64,000 nucleotides of DNA from Cryptomeria japonica (lineage: Eukaryota > Streptophyta > Pinopsida > Cupressales > Cupressaceae). The stretch is taken from assembly GCF_030272615.1 (NCBI RefSeq), contig NC_081406.1, positions 399,542,939 through 399,606,938 of the forward strand. The letters are read 5' to 3'. A program made the translations under genes and the position numbers. Every line of letters starts with the position of its first letter. Position 1 is the first letter of the stretch. The notes under the pieces are model-generated. The model was not told where the DNA came from and made no database searches. It saw only the letters and a program-made list of their open reading frames with translations. This document shows positions 23,101-33,215 of the stretch, one piece after another.

Positions 23101-24149
23101 TTATATTAACATTGACAATACTCCCACTTATAGTATATTTGATAAGAAAATTCTCAATATCAAACTATCACAATGATAATAGGAAATCATCTATCTATTC
23201 CTAAATAGAGGATAACATATTCAATGGCTCACTAGCATCTGTTTTGGAGATCAAAGAGATTTGTTGTTCTATTTGATCAATTTTTTCAATCATACTATAA
23301 TGGGCGGCTATTTCCCTTATAAACTGTTTGGGAGCAAACCTACGAAGGATAGCTCATCCACCCATTGCCTAAATTTTTATGGATCATTACTATATGTAGT
23401 AGCATGTCTATTTTTATTTATAAACAAGACAACTACTTATTCATGCTTATTCTCATGAAAATATATGTTGATACCCTTGTTACTTTTATGAGGAATGCTA
23501 TATGATCTTTGGAAAATGAAAAAATATTATTTTTTTATTTGCACCAAAAATCAAGTTTAATTGATTACTATGTTACTAACTATATTGGTGCTTTTTTGCG
23601 AGATTATGCCTTCAAAACATATGGTGTGGTTGTTGTTACATGGATGGTGCAATATTTAAATAAAAGGCTATCTTCTACGTGTCTTTAGCTCTTGAAGAAT
23701 AAATATGGCTTTGAAGATTTATGGAAGAGTCCTAGTTGGATACATGTAAAAGTACCATCTTGAAGTTATTTTACTCTTTCCAAAGAATATCATTTCTAAA
23801 GAGAAAAAAGAACATTGAAGATCATGGGCACCTCACTAAGGTGAAAGCATTTCATCATAAAATTTCTCTCCAGTTCCATCCTAAAAGCTCATTGAAGATC
23901 ATGGGCACATTTATATATTGGAATCATAGCCATCACTTTGAAATCCTCAATATAGTGATTGGTCTTTTCAGGGGGAATGTATAGGACACTACCTAGTGGC
24001 TAAATCCTAGATGTAAGAGCTAATAGGCATAATACCTTTAGGCATTATATGCTCCAAATTCAAATCATTGCTTGGCCTTAGGTGATGCCATTGAGGGGGA
24101 GTGTGCATTTCAATGACACCACCTAGTGGGTAAATTCTAGTTTTAAATC

Positions 24150-24530
24150 CTACAGGTAGGCATAAGTAAGTCTTAATAGGTATGAAATAAGACCTATATA
24201 GGCCTTAATAAATCCTTTAAGCCTACAAGTAGGCATATGTAAGTCCCTTTTTCTTTAAATACTGCAGGCAGGCATTAGTAAAGTCCTACAAGCACATTTG
24301 TGCTCAAGTCCTACGAGCATATTGTAATTCTTCTCCTTGTAAATCTTCCACTTGTAAAAGTATTACATTAAGACCTACATGCACATTTGTATTAAGCCCT
24401 ACGAGCATATTGTAATTCTTCTCCTTGTAAATCTTCTATTTGTAAAAGTATTCCATTAAGTCCTACACGCACATTTGTATTAAGCCCTACGAGCATATTT
24501 GTATTAAGTCCTATGGGCACTATGTAATGA
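24150..24530. repeat. Tandem repeat (about 89 bp and shorter) at the 3' end of copia B interior
   Basis: Units contain CCTACGAGCATATTGTAATTCTTCTCC and TTGTAAATCTTCYAYTTGTAAAAG, at about 24310 and 24399. Shorter partial units with CCTACAMGCACATTTGTATTAAG recur at about 24275, 24375, 24465 and 24490. It lies 250 bp before the polypurine tract. No coding. Confidence 0.8.
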
Positions 24531-24776
24531 ACCTGGGGAGAGGCTAATTTGAGGAGACCACAACTCTAATATAATTTTTTATAAGACCTCATGGCATCAT
24601 TTTAAAACACTGGAATTATAATTATGACAAGATGACTTTCATGTAGTCTGAAATGCATGATCTTCATGTTGGCATATATTTGTATCTCTGTATATCAAAG
24701 CCAAAGAATACCTACATTACTAGGGTATTTCATTTTATTTTTTATGGAAATTGACATTTGATCCCCTATTAACATT

Positions 24777-24785
24777 AAGGGGGAG
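24777..24785 (+). other. Polypurine tract of copia B
   Basis: AAGGGGGAG lies immediately before TGTTGGAACATAATG, the usual plant copia junction between polypurine tract and 3' LTR. It primes plus-strand DNA synthesis in an active element. Confidence 0.85.
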
Positions 24786-24841
24786 TGTTGGAACATAATG
24801 TCATTAGAGGTCACATCCTTGTAACATTAATAATCGAAATA
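24786..24841 (+). repeat. 3' LTR of copia B, first part
   Basis: TGTTGGAACATAATG... includes GTCACATCCTTGT shared with the 5' LTR (7605-7617). It is cut at about 24841 by copia C and resumes at 31371. Confidence 0.65.
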
Positions 24842-25000
24842 TGGGCAGAGACAACTGAAGCAATAGTAATTGAAAACAAATAATACGTCTGTCTTCTTTT
24901 CTTTCTCAATCAAATACTTTTTATATATAGAGGATTTGCATATCCTATAATATTGGAACCATCGTAAAATGACTCCCTAATATTATTGAGTTGTTTCAAC

Positions 25001-25397
25001 CATAAATGAAAAAAACTGCAAAAAATCATTTTTAACTCTCAATCTTTCACAAGTCATTTATGGCAGCAATTTAATTTGCAAGCGATTTTTTCAAAAAATC
25101 GAGGAGACTTATTGGAAAATATCACAAAAAATTGGGAGAAAAACTCAAATAACTCTATGGTAATGATTTCTTGGGTTTTCTTTTAGAGGTTTGATTTCTT
25201 TTTTGGTATATGATATGTATTTAATTCTCACTTTGATTTATATATGATGGAAATCAGTAACATGTTCTACAAATTCAGTGTATGTGTGTTTTTCAAGAAT
25301 ATTTTCAGAATTATATATTTTCAAATGTTCAATAAATTTCCTGAGTTTTTGCCGATTTTTTCTCTATGTTTTGCGGAGTAAGAGTTTTTCATCTTTG
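25001..25397. mobile_element. 397-bp hAT-type MITE
   Basis: A perfect 8-bp target duplication GTTTCAAC flanks it (24993-25000 and 25398-25405). The ends are imperfect inverted repeats: CATAAATGAAAAAAACT on the left and, in reverse complement, CAAAGATGAAAAACTCT on the right. No coding capacity; AT-rich interior. An 8-bp duplication with CA-type termini points to the hAT superfamily. It interrupts copia C LTR sequence that is continuous in the other LTR copy (31205-31225). Confidence 0.85.
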
Positions 25398-25451
25398 GTT
25401 TCAACTACCCAAACAAACAACCAAACAGTGTTGACTAATAATAATATTAAC

Positions 25452-25648
25452 TTGTTTCTCAACAACTTAATATTATGACACTTATAACACTAATTTAAAT
25501 ACTCACATAAACTCTAATTTCTAGCACCTATGTGAACACTAATTCCCATTAAGTTGTTTCTCAACAACTTAATATTATGACACTTATAACACTAATTTAA
25601 ATACTCACATAAACTCTAATTTCTAGCACCTATGTGAGCACTAATTTC
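25452..25648. repeat. 102-bp tandem duplication in copia C 3' LTR
   Basis: TTGTTTCTCAACAACTTAAT... at 25452 repeats at 25554 with near identity through CACCTATGTGARCACTAATT. The 5' LTR copy (31270-31365) has only one unit, so the duplication arose after insertion, or in one LTR only. Confidence 0.85.
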
Positions 25649-25653
25649 CAACA

Positions 25654-25662
25654 CCCCCTCTT
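25654..25662 (-). other. Polypurine tract of copia C
   Basis: On the minus strand AAGAGGGGG directly precedes TGTTGGAAATTAG, the 3' LTR start (one purine-rich junction). Confidence 0.8.
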
Positions 25663-25734
25663 AGTGTGAACATGGGGTGAAAGTACAACACAACACTTGA
25701 TGACCAAACACAGTAGCTCACCAAACACGATAAG

Positions 25735-26115
25735 ATAAGAGTAGGGACATACACATCTACTCATGTCAAGAAATAGTGAAACTAGCCTCACTATGCTTGG
25801 TATACTTTCATCCAAGGCTAGGGGCAAACGCGTCTACCCATGGAACAAGGGATAAGGACAACACACCTACCCAAGGTATTACATCAAGTTAGGATAAGGA
25901 CAAACACATCTATCCAACATCAAAGTCAAGAACATGGACACACATCTACTCAAAACAATTATGATTGGGGACACACACTTCCAATCATAATTACCCAATA
26001 ACTGTGACTGGGTACAAACACTTCCAATCACATACACCATAGATTGTGAATGGAGACAAACACATCCATTCACAAACAACCAACAATAGTGATTGGGGAC
26101 ATACACATCCAATCA
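25735..26115. repeat. Short tandem array of self-complementary GGGGACAAACACATCC units
   Basis: About nine units of 35-45 bp. The consensus is GGGGACACACACATCYAMTCA, mostly bounded by GATTGG on one side and CCAATC on the other, so each unit can fold into a hairpin. Units start near 25743, 25810, 25855, 25898, 25932, 25966, 26010, 26055 and 26097. It lies just inside the 3' end of copia C. The minus ORF 25879-26112 is a product of the array. Confidence 0.8.
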
Positions 26116-27649
26116 CAAATACAATCTTTGAGAACCAAGTCCTCATCACGTATGCAGCTACCATTATAAATCATTGCCACTAATGATATGAGACGATCGC
26201 CGCTACCACCTGGAAACTGATCCAGGCTTTAGTCTTTTTGGCACAAAGTTTTTTCTCACTAAAGCAATTCCACGACCCTGTCGCTAGTGATTGACAAGAG
26301 GTCGTTGAATGTCCTCCATCGTCCTATGCCTCCGAACTCCAGTGAGTTTGCTACTTACCAAATTTGGCTTTGAGGCTCAATTTTATAATGCCCCCCTCAA
26401 TATGAACATTGCATATAAGCGATAACGTATCCAATGATAATTGAGGCAATTATAAATGACAACTCTTTTTTTATTGACATATTGTTGATGAGACAACAAT
26501 TATGGACTCATAAAAAAAAATGGACCCTAATCTAGATGAAATGATATAACTAGAATTTGATATAAAACAAGACAACTAGAACACCCTTTAACTGACCTAA
26601 TTTGACCCTTCCTCTTATAAACGAATTGCAAGACAAGTCTTCGCAAGACCAATGATATCAAATCCCTTCTCAATAGAAGGCCGATGAACCATCAAAATAA
26701 GGAGCCGCAAATAATTTAAATGCTGGCCAATCTGAAAATGCTTTGCAAAGATATTTTTTGTACTGGCCAAGAAAAATGAAGGCCTCCAAAATGGACTCCA
26801 CCAAAATATATGCCAACTTATAAGGTTCACCATCCAATGCAAATGATGCCCAATCTAGGTAATGGATCAATAAACCACCAACTTGTCGGTTTGCATTAAT
26901 AATAATAATAATAATAAGCTCTATGCTGCCAAATGAAGGAAGGAAGCTTGCAGATGTCGCTCCACAACACTCCCAATAGGATAGACACTAGTAAGGGCAA
27001 AAGCTGATAAAACAACGCTGCCAAAATTTGTATAGTTTGCCAACAGTGATGCAAGCTCCCACAAACGACACCCTATCCAAAACAAAGTCATTGATTGGAA
27101 GATGATGCCGGCTGATTTAAGTAATAGCCGAGCAAATATGCCAAACCAATTAGGTTATGCAAGGAGTGTCAAGGTCGATAGCAGATCAAGGCACAAAATC
27201 CTGATTCAACATCAAATACTTCCGACCAATAATTGATCATGTGAAAGATCAAATTGCTGATGCAGACCAAACACCGGCCAAACACGAACATTGAAACCCT
27301 AAACTTTGTGCTAATCCTCAAGCTGATAGGGGCTAATACCAATAATAAATGCTAATGCCACTATTAAACCACGAGAGCACGCAATGAATGAGCCCGATCC
27401 AATGAAACTCAAATTCCAACAATGTCATGACTCGATCATGGAAAATGCTCTGCACATAATATGGGAGATGACCAATAAGGGTTACAACATTCTGCAAATC
27501 AATTAACTTGACTAATGAACTCACTTAGCTGTTTGATCTGAGATTACAAACACGTCGCTTCACAAAATACTACTGAAGTAAGAAACATGAACACAATGAG
27601 TACAACCTGTGATTGCCACATGACGATTTGGTAGACAAATCAAATCGGC
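26116..27649 (-). other. Copia C interior with no recognisable coding
   Basis: No copia motif could be read on either strand. The minus ORFs at 26615-26870 are short and unrecognised. CCCCCCTCAATATG at 26382 would be a second polypurine-like tract on the minus strand (CATATTGAGGGGGG). An (AAT)n microsatellite lies at 26896-26920. Confidence 0.35.
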
Positions 27650-30600
27650 AAACATATGGTTGAAAATTAAAAAAATTGCACTAGGCATAACTTTGAACTC
27701 GGTAATGCATAAATCGCACAACTCGTATAAGCATGAATTAAGATTGGCATATCACATAGCATCATATAAACAACAAAACCAACATAAACTTGTAATCATA
27801 GCATCATGATCATACCATCATAGCGTCATATACATCAAGTTTAATAATCAAATGGATTCTCTAATTCAACAAAATCATTATTCTCATCCTCCTCATCATT
27901 GACATTGACATTAGATGAACCAATACCAATGCCACTTGCACTATAAGTTTGCCCACTATCTGAGTCATCAAATGCAACAAGCTAAGAAGCAGAAGCATCC
28001 AAATCAGCATGCTCTGGCTCTATATCCCACATCTTTGTTTCCCCTTGCTTGCAGTCATGTTGCTTGTGTGAAAGAAGACGTAGGTTGGAATGCACATATA
28101 CTAAATTCTCCGCTCTTTTTGATTGCAATCTATTGCACTTTACTAAGTGGATGAAAGAGTATGTGCTCCAAATTCTTTCTGATGCAGATGAACTAGCAAC
28201 CTATGAAGACAAACTAAACTATAAATAAAACTTGTGATAAAATTTAATTAATTAAACTTACTTATGATAATAAAACTTTGACAACGAGGGGTTGTAGGTT
28301 TTGGAAGCACGTGCCATGGAAGTACCACCAGCTATGAGCAACCTTCATGAATCTATGACAAAGAGCATCAACACTTAGACCATTTCCATTTGCAAATTCT
28401 ATAACCTCACTTGTAATAATATCTCACAAATCATCATCAGGGTAGAGTCTAAGGAATGCTGCCTTGTACCCATTAGATACTTCTAAATCTCTCCATGCTG
28501 CAAGCCTTCCTGGTTGATCAAGAAATTGATTGCTATAGTACTTTGGTGTCAAGGCATAAGGCAAGAAGATGCAAAGGAGTGGTCATCTTATTCCACCTTT
28601 CTACAACAATTGCTTCCACTTGTTTGAAGAATTTCTCCTCGAGGTCTTGCTCTCTTGCATTTATAATGCACTTCATTTTTTCAAGCATTGAGTCAATGCC
28701 ATCATAAATCTCACCAATGCAAGGCCATTCCATGTCAATGTAGCGAATCATGCTCATAATGAGCTCCGTGAAACTAAGGATATATGTCACAAGATTCCAC
28801 CATGAGTCATCCAATATCCTAACCCTACAATATCCTAACCCTAATTCTTGCTACCCTCTCACTGCTGCTCTGCTTCCATATAGCCCAATTTTGGTTGATC
28901 ACCATATTGCAAAGTGCCACTTTAACTTTCACAAGTCATCTCAAGACAATTGTGTTTGATGCAAAACGGGTCTCAGCAATCTATAACACAAATTATGCCA
29001 AAATGATTAATAAATAAAGCCAAACTTAAAAGAAGAATACACATCATAGCTTACACAATGAGATTATGAACATTGAAAATAAAAATTTAAAAAATAATAA
29101 ATGTAAAATTAAATTATTATTTCACTTACCTTCAATAGCTCCAAACTCGAAAAGGATCTAAAAATCCCTTGAGAGATGTGGTGGTTTGTGATGAACATCT
29201 GGATGTCCTTAGCCTCTGCATACACTTGTTTGCTCCATTCAATTTTATTCCCAATCTTGTGTAGCATAAGATTGAGTGAATGGATTGCATAAGGTGTCCA
29301 AAAGATGTGATGATAGCGTTCCTAAACCAACAAACCAGCAATTGTACAATATTTGCATTGTTCGTTATGACTTAAAGAACATTGTAGGGTCCGTCTTTTA
29401 CTTGCCCCTCACAATCCATCTTGAGAATATTTGCAATAAATTGGCCATCTTTTACTTGCCCCTCACAATCCACAGCTTTTAAAAACATTACCCCTTTAGG
29501 GGACATCGCTATGACATTGATCAAGGGACGAATCTGAAACAATTGATACACCTGTCTCAACACATGAATCCCTTGTGGGCTTCAATGCATCTTCAACCCC
29601 CTTCACCTCTCTTTCCAATAAGGTTCCATGTACCTTCTCATAACCTGGGCCCTTATACCCTCTTGGAGCTTCATTAACACTTTTCAACATTTTTTTCCAA
29701 TATGGGGAGCGAACAACATTGAAAGCCAACCTATTTGCATATATGCATCTTGCTACATCTTGGTCGACAATGTCTCAACTCTCCTTTTGAAATATGGTTT
29801 CTAAAGGCCCCTTTGATCTTTTGCATGTATGGGTGCTTCATTTTCAGGCTCAGTTGTGGAAAAGAAGGGGTGGATTTCTACTACAACATTGGGATTAGAT
29901 GCGGGTTGCATTCCCTGTGTGTTTTTTTTGGAGCAGTTTGATTTAATCTACGGGCTTCTCTCTTCTACTACTTCATGCTCCCTAATATATTTCAACACCA
30001 TATCATCTGGTATAGGCACACCATCTTTTCCAGGGCATCGCCTCTTTCTGGTATTCCACACAAATGGCCTAGCACCCAAAAATATGAACTATTACGTTCT
30101 TTACCACATCCTTGGCGTTTCCAACCGAATCCCCCACCTCCTGGAAGCAGTCGTATAATGTCAACATACTTCCATAGGGGAGAATTTGGATAATTTATTT
30201 GTTTTGATTGTTCATTTGTGCATATGGAGGAAGAGGTAGATGCCATTCTAGTTCCTATGGCAAGAAATATAAACACATTCAAAACTAAGAACAAAATAAT
30301 GAAAATCAAATAATGTTTCATGTTCGACAATTTGTGAAACAAGAAAGTTGATGAAAATGTTCAAAAACCTACCTCTTTCAGCCAATGGGAGCTTGCAAAT
30401 GTGTGGAAATGATGCTGCAACACTTGTTGAAGCTTCAAAAATCAGTCTTCAACTCCTCCTATTTGATGTTGGAAGCCAAACTTTCTTCAACCTGCTAGCA
30501 AAAAACTAATGTTTGCAACACAAATGAGGAGAAATGATCCAACTTTATGTTTTAAAACTCACTTATAGGGTTTTATTTTTATTTTTTAATTGGTGGATTT

Positions 30601-30788
30601 GAAAATTTTATGCAAAAAAAAAAAATCATATTTTGGGCCGCTGGACACCGGAGTTCGACCTAGGTTCGTTGTGGTATGAACCAGCCCTCCACAATCACGA
30701 ATCTTGGCCGGATCCACAGGCAAACTGGACCAAGACCCAAACCAAGACTAGACCAGACTAGTACTAGGGGGCGAACCTTGCAACTTAG
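27650..30788 (-). mobile_element. hAT2 copy b, inverted relative to the NRPE1-intron copy
   Basis: The right end in reverse complement is CTAAGTTGCAAGGTTCGCC, matching the terminus of the copy at 36715-51523 (CTAAGTTGCCAGTTCAGG). The two copies align along their whole transposase region. The left edge is approximate: the matching inverted terminus is too decayed to place exactly. The 8 bases after the right end are CAAATAAT; no exact partner was found on the left. Confidence 0.75.
27857..30253 (-). pseudogene. hAT2b transposase
   Basis: From the minus-strand ATG near 30253: an N-terminal variant BED finger (C-x2-C in WKRQGCGKER, then HLCG, 30130-30060); a SVNEAPRGYKGPGYEKVHGTLLE block and TGVSIVSD (29690-29540), typical of the DUF659 family; a middle block with DDSWWNLVTYILSFTELIMSM (28815-28750); and a C-terminal dimerisation region with SASERIWSTYSFIH, CNRLQSKRAENLVYVHSNLRLLS and an acidic end (28185-27857). 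The frame changes several times and stops occur, including one in the acidic tail, so the gene is dead. Introns near 28200-28320 and 28975-29130 are probable. The plus-strand ORFs 27915-28154, 28495-28707 and 29829-30158 are shadows. Confidence 0.85.
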
Positions 30789-31047
30789 CAAATAATGGAT
30801 CACCAAAGATATAATACGCAGCCAACAAGAAATTCAACTAATAAAGAAAATGCCACTGCAATAGGTATCACCTCAAATCTGCACAAACAAAAGAATTAGC
30901 TCGAGGAAAGATGTGCTACAATATTCATGACACTTAATATTCCAATATTCCCTCCTCATCGCTAAATAATTGGTGCAGAAGATAACTCTAATGATAAAAG
31001 AATCAACTCATTATCATTGAGGAAAATGCACAAAAAGGCACAGAAAT

Positions 31048-31065
31048 GATCTTGCTCTAATACCA
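31048..31065 (-). other. Primer binding site of copia C (tRNA-iMet type)
   Basis: Minus strand TGGTATTAGAGCAAGATC, three bases after the LTR end (GGAAATCA). It is the same variant core (TGGTATTAGAGCA) as in copia B. Confidence 0.85.
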
Positions 31066-31068
31066 TAT

Positions 31069-31370
31069 TGATTTCCAAAGAGAGAGAGCGCACAAAACAA
31101 TAATAATATGATCTGATATTTCACTCTCTTCGTCCATTGTTCATTCAATATACTACATACTTATAGGAGTTTTGATTCCTACATTATAGATACCACTCTG
31201 AATTATATGAGTTGTTTCAACAACCCAAAAAAACAACCAAACAATGTGACAAATAATACTATTAAGTTGTTTCTCAACAACTTAATATTATGACACTTAT
31301 TCATAACACTAATCTAAATACTCACATAAACTCTAATTTCTAACACCTATGTGAACACTAATTCCCAACA
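31069..31370 (-). repeat. 5' LTR of copia C (302 bp)
   Basis: On the minus strand it starts TGTTGGGAATTAGTG at 31370, ends GGAAATCA at 31069, and is followed by the primer site. It matches the 3' LTR as described there. Confidence 0.8.
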
Positions 31371-31830
31371 ATTTATATATAAGGTTCTAATATAAGGTTG
31401 TAAAATCTTATATATTATATGATTTATAAGTATATCCCAATTGCAATAATTATGCTCTAATAACTATTAGATTATAATTATTTGTGAACGTTATTGAAAA
31501 AGTGTGACTAGTGAACTCAGCCTTCCTCCTATATTTAAGGAGGTTCTCTCTCATTTGAAAGGTGTGTAAATTTGGAGCTTTGTGGTGAATTGTATCACCA
31601 TGCACAAGAGATATTATTGGCCATGTGTAAGTATTGGAGGAGTGTCCCCGCTTCAAGTCCTATATTTTGCAAGTGTTTTAATAAAATAATGCTTTATGAG
31701 GTTTTTTACCTGAAAAGGTTTCCCATGTATATCTTGTGTAATGTGTTATTTTATGGTTGTATGATTCTAATTGCATTTATTTTATATCTTGTTTATAATG
31801 ATTAGCATCCTAAGATCCTAATTTCTAACA
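31371..31830 (+). repeat. 3' LTR of copia B, second part
   Basis: From TTCTAATATAAGG (31388) onward it follows the 5' LTR of B (7612-8076) base for base with modest divergence, ending TTTCTAACA. The ORFs 31450-31656 and 31572-31805 lie in LTR sequence. Confidence 0.8.
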
Positions 31831-31976
31831 AGTATGCAGAGCCCTGTCAATAGTGTTTTGAGTGGCATACAGGGTCCTTCAAAAACAATCAAGGAATCTG
31901 CAAAATCACACAATGGAAGTTGAACTTCGTTTCAAACAGACATGTGGCATGAAAATGACCTTTCAGTTCCCACAAC

Positions 31977-32587
31977 CATAGTTTTAAAACTCGTGGACTC
32001 GCCACGAACTCGCGAGTCCATGGGAGCAAGTCTTTCAGATGGACTCGCGTGACCCAGAAAAAAAGTCATGCAAGCTTTAAAATTGAGTTTTTTTAAAATT
32101 TATTGCTTTCATTTGGCATAACTGAGGAAGTGAAAAATAAAAGAAAAATAACACCCGACACCTTTATAAAATAATAAAAGTCTTTTTGGCCTCGCGATGC
32201 CCCTTGACCCCAACTTGGGGGCGCTCCCCCAAACCCCCATCGAAAAATATAGGGGGAAACTGCGCTAATGGAAGTAGGGAAAATTTAACCTCCGATTCTG
32301 ATTAGGCTCCATATAACAGCATAATTAGCATTGAAGAAATCTTGGTATTATACATTTTAGAGTTGAAAGTTTGAAACTATGAGTATGTGACATGTGTAAT
32401 GTTTAAATTATGGCTCTTATGTTCTCTAAATGCATTAATTTCTTTATGTTTTTTTGTAAAACTACGGTTTTTCTTTTTGTCGAGTCCTTGCCGAGTCTTT
32501 CACGAGTCTTTCACGAGTCCAAGTCCGAGTCCGAGTCCAAATTTTTGCTTTGCCGAGTCCAAGGTGAGTCCGAGATTTTCAACTATG
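31977..32587. mobile_element. 611-bp non-autonomous derivative of hAT1
   Basis: Perfect 8-bp target duplication CCCACAAC (31969-31976 and 32588-32595). Inverted ends: CATAGTTTTAAAACTCGTGG on the left and, in reverse complement, CATAGTTGAAAATCTCGGAC on the right. It shares with hAT1 the subterminal GACTCGC / GAGTCC repeats and 3' sequence (TTATGTTCTCTAAATGCATTAAT at 32418 and 19610). The transposase is gone; the middle contains unrelated-looking sequence with a CCCCAACTTGGGG palindrome (32210). It is a deletion derivative that would depend on hAT1-type transposase. Confidence 0.95.
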
Positions 32588-33094
32588 CCCACAACTATGG
32601 GATAAAATCAAAAATCACTACATCAGCATAAAAAAAAATGCTTATTTCTGCAGAGTTGGCAGAAGTTGAGCTGAAGCGTTGCAAGTGTGAGAGTTGAAGC
32701 TAAGAGAGAGAACAAGGTGGCTCTTAGGCATAGTTGGGCTTGTAAAATGGGGTAGAATGTAATTTACTAATTTCCTTGAGGTTTTTCCAAATCCAAATTC
32801 ACTAATATTCATTCATGGTTCATGACCATTGGGTTCCGTGTAACTTGCAGAAGCTTTCATGTATTCCCCTGTAATGTACCCTTCTCAATGATGTGCATTC
32901 AGTGGTCCATTGGCCTATTCTGGAGACCCGTAGGCTATTTGGAAAGGAGAATTAGGGTTTCCTATTTTCTAGGAAGTTTCTTTGGTGTTTTCAGGGGGTA
33001 TATGTGGGAGTTTGACAGTTTGGATTCTAGATTCCTTCTGGGTTTTCAGAGAGCTTCAGGATGGTTTGACATGCATCTGCATCAGGTGACTTTT

Positions 33095-33215
33095 TCCTGA
33101 CTTACTATTTTTAGTAAGTGCGACGGCTGCTCAAAATGTGGTTAAAATCACTTTGGAAACACTTACTATTTTTAGCAGTATGCTATTTTTAGTAAGTACT
33201 ATTTTTAGCAGGATG
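33095..33215. repeat. Palindromic CTTACTATTTTTAGTAAG cluster in solo LTR E
   Basis: Four near-copies of ACTATTTTTAGYA within 120 bp. The same motif in reverse sense is at 7105-7285, suggesting both belong to related LTRs. Confidence 0.75.

Larger units (their letters stand above)
20140..24785 (+). other. Internal region of copia B, coding unreadable
   Basis: About 4.6 kb, AT-rich, with no frame over about 95 codons. I could not identify gag, integrase, RT or RNase H motifs with confidence on either strand. A weak NHT..GG..PYKLFGSKP stretch (23290-23345) faintly resembles the copia integrase C-terminal region; I would not rely on it. Position between the B primer site and B polypurine tract is the reason for calling it copia interior. 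The first about 240 bp of this interior lie at 8094-8330, before element A. Confidence 0.45.
24842..25653 (-). repeat. 3' LTR of copia C (carries a MITE and a tandem duplication)
   Basis: On the minus strand it starts TGTTGGAAATTAGTG at 25653 directly after the polypurine tract. Shared with 31069-31370: AACTCTAATTTCTARCACCTATGTG, TTTCTCAACAACTTAATATTATG, CCAAACARTGT. The left third (24842-25000) is more diverged but still aligns with 31069-31220 (TTTTATATATAGAGGATTTG against ACTTATAGGAGTTTTGATTC). Confidence 0.75.
24842..31370 (-). mobile_element. Copia element C, inserted in the 3' LTR of copia B
   Basis: Minus-strand element. The 5' LTR is 31069-31370, primer site 31048-31065, polypurine tract 25654-25662, 3' LTR 24842-25653. 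Once the 397-bp MITE with its 8-bp duplication and a 102-bp internal duplication are removed, the 3' LTR is about 305 bp, against 302 bp for the 5' LTR. The interior is interrupted by a hAT2 copy (about 27650-30788). No intact gag or pol motif was recognised. Flanks read AAATA (24837-24841) and ATTTA (31371-31375), not a clean duplication, so the exact edges are uncertain. Confidence 0.7.
7548..31830 (+). mobile_element. Copia element B, shell of a nested stack
   Basis: A 5' LTR (7548-8076) is followed at once by an initiator-Met-type primer site. A polypurine tract (24777-24785) is followed at once by a second LTR start (24786). That second LTR is split by element C and resumes at 31371, matching 5' LTR sequence to 31830. 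Removing element A (8331-20134 plus 5 bp) leaves about 4.9 kb internal, normal for copia. Internal coding is too decayed for me to read. No clean 5-bp target duplication was found (AAAAA before, AGTAT after), so pairing of the two LTRs is inference from shared sequence, order and orientation. Confidence 0.65.

Noticed and set aside
23940-23975. Minus-strand IEDF-like peptide as the missing DeCL end of NRPE1
   Set aside because: Only four residues resemble it, the rest does not, and it sits inside copia B; coincidence.
25735-26115. CRISPR-like regularly spaced repeat
   Set aside because: Units are imperfect, spacers are not unique, and the setting is a plant retrotransposon.
24837-31375. Five-base target duplication for copia C
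   Set aside because: AAATA and ATTTA do not match; edges of C are supported by LTR alignment only.
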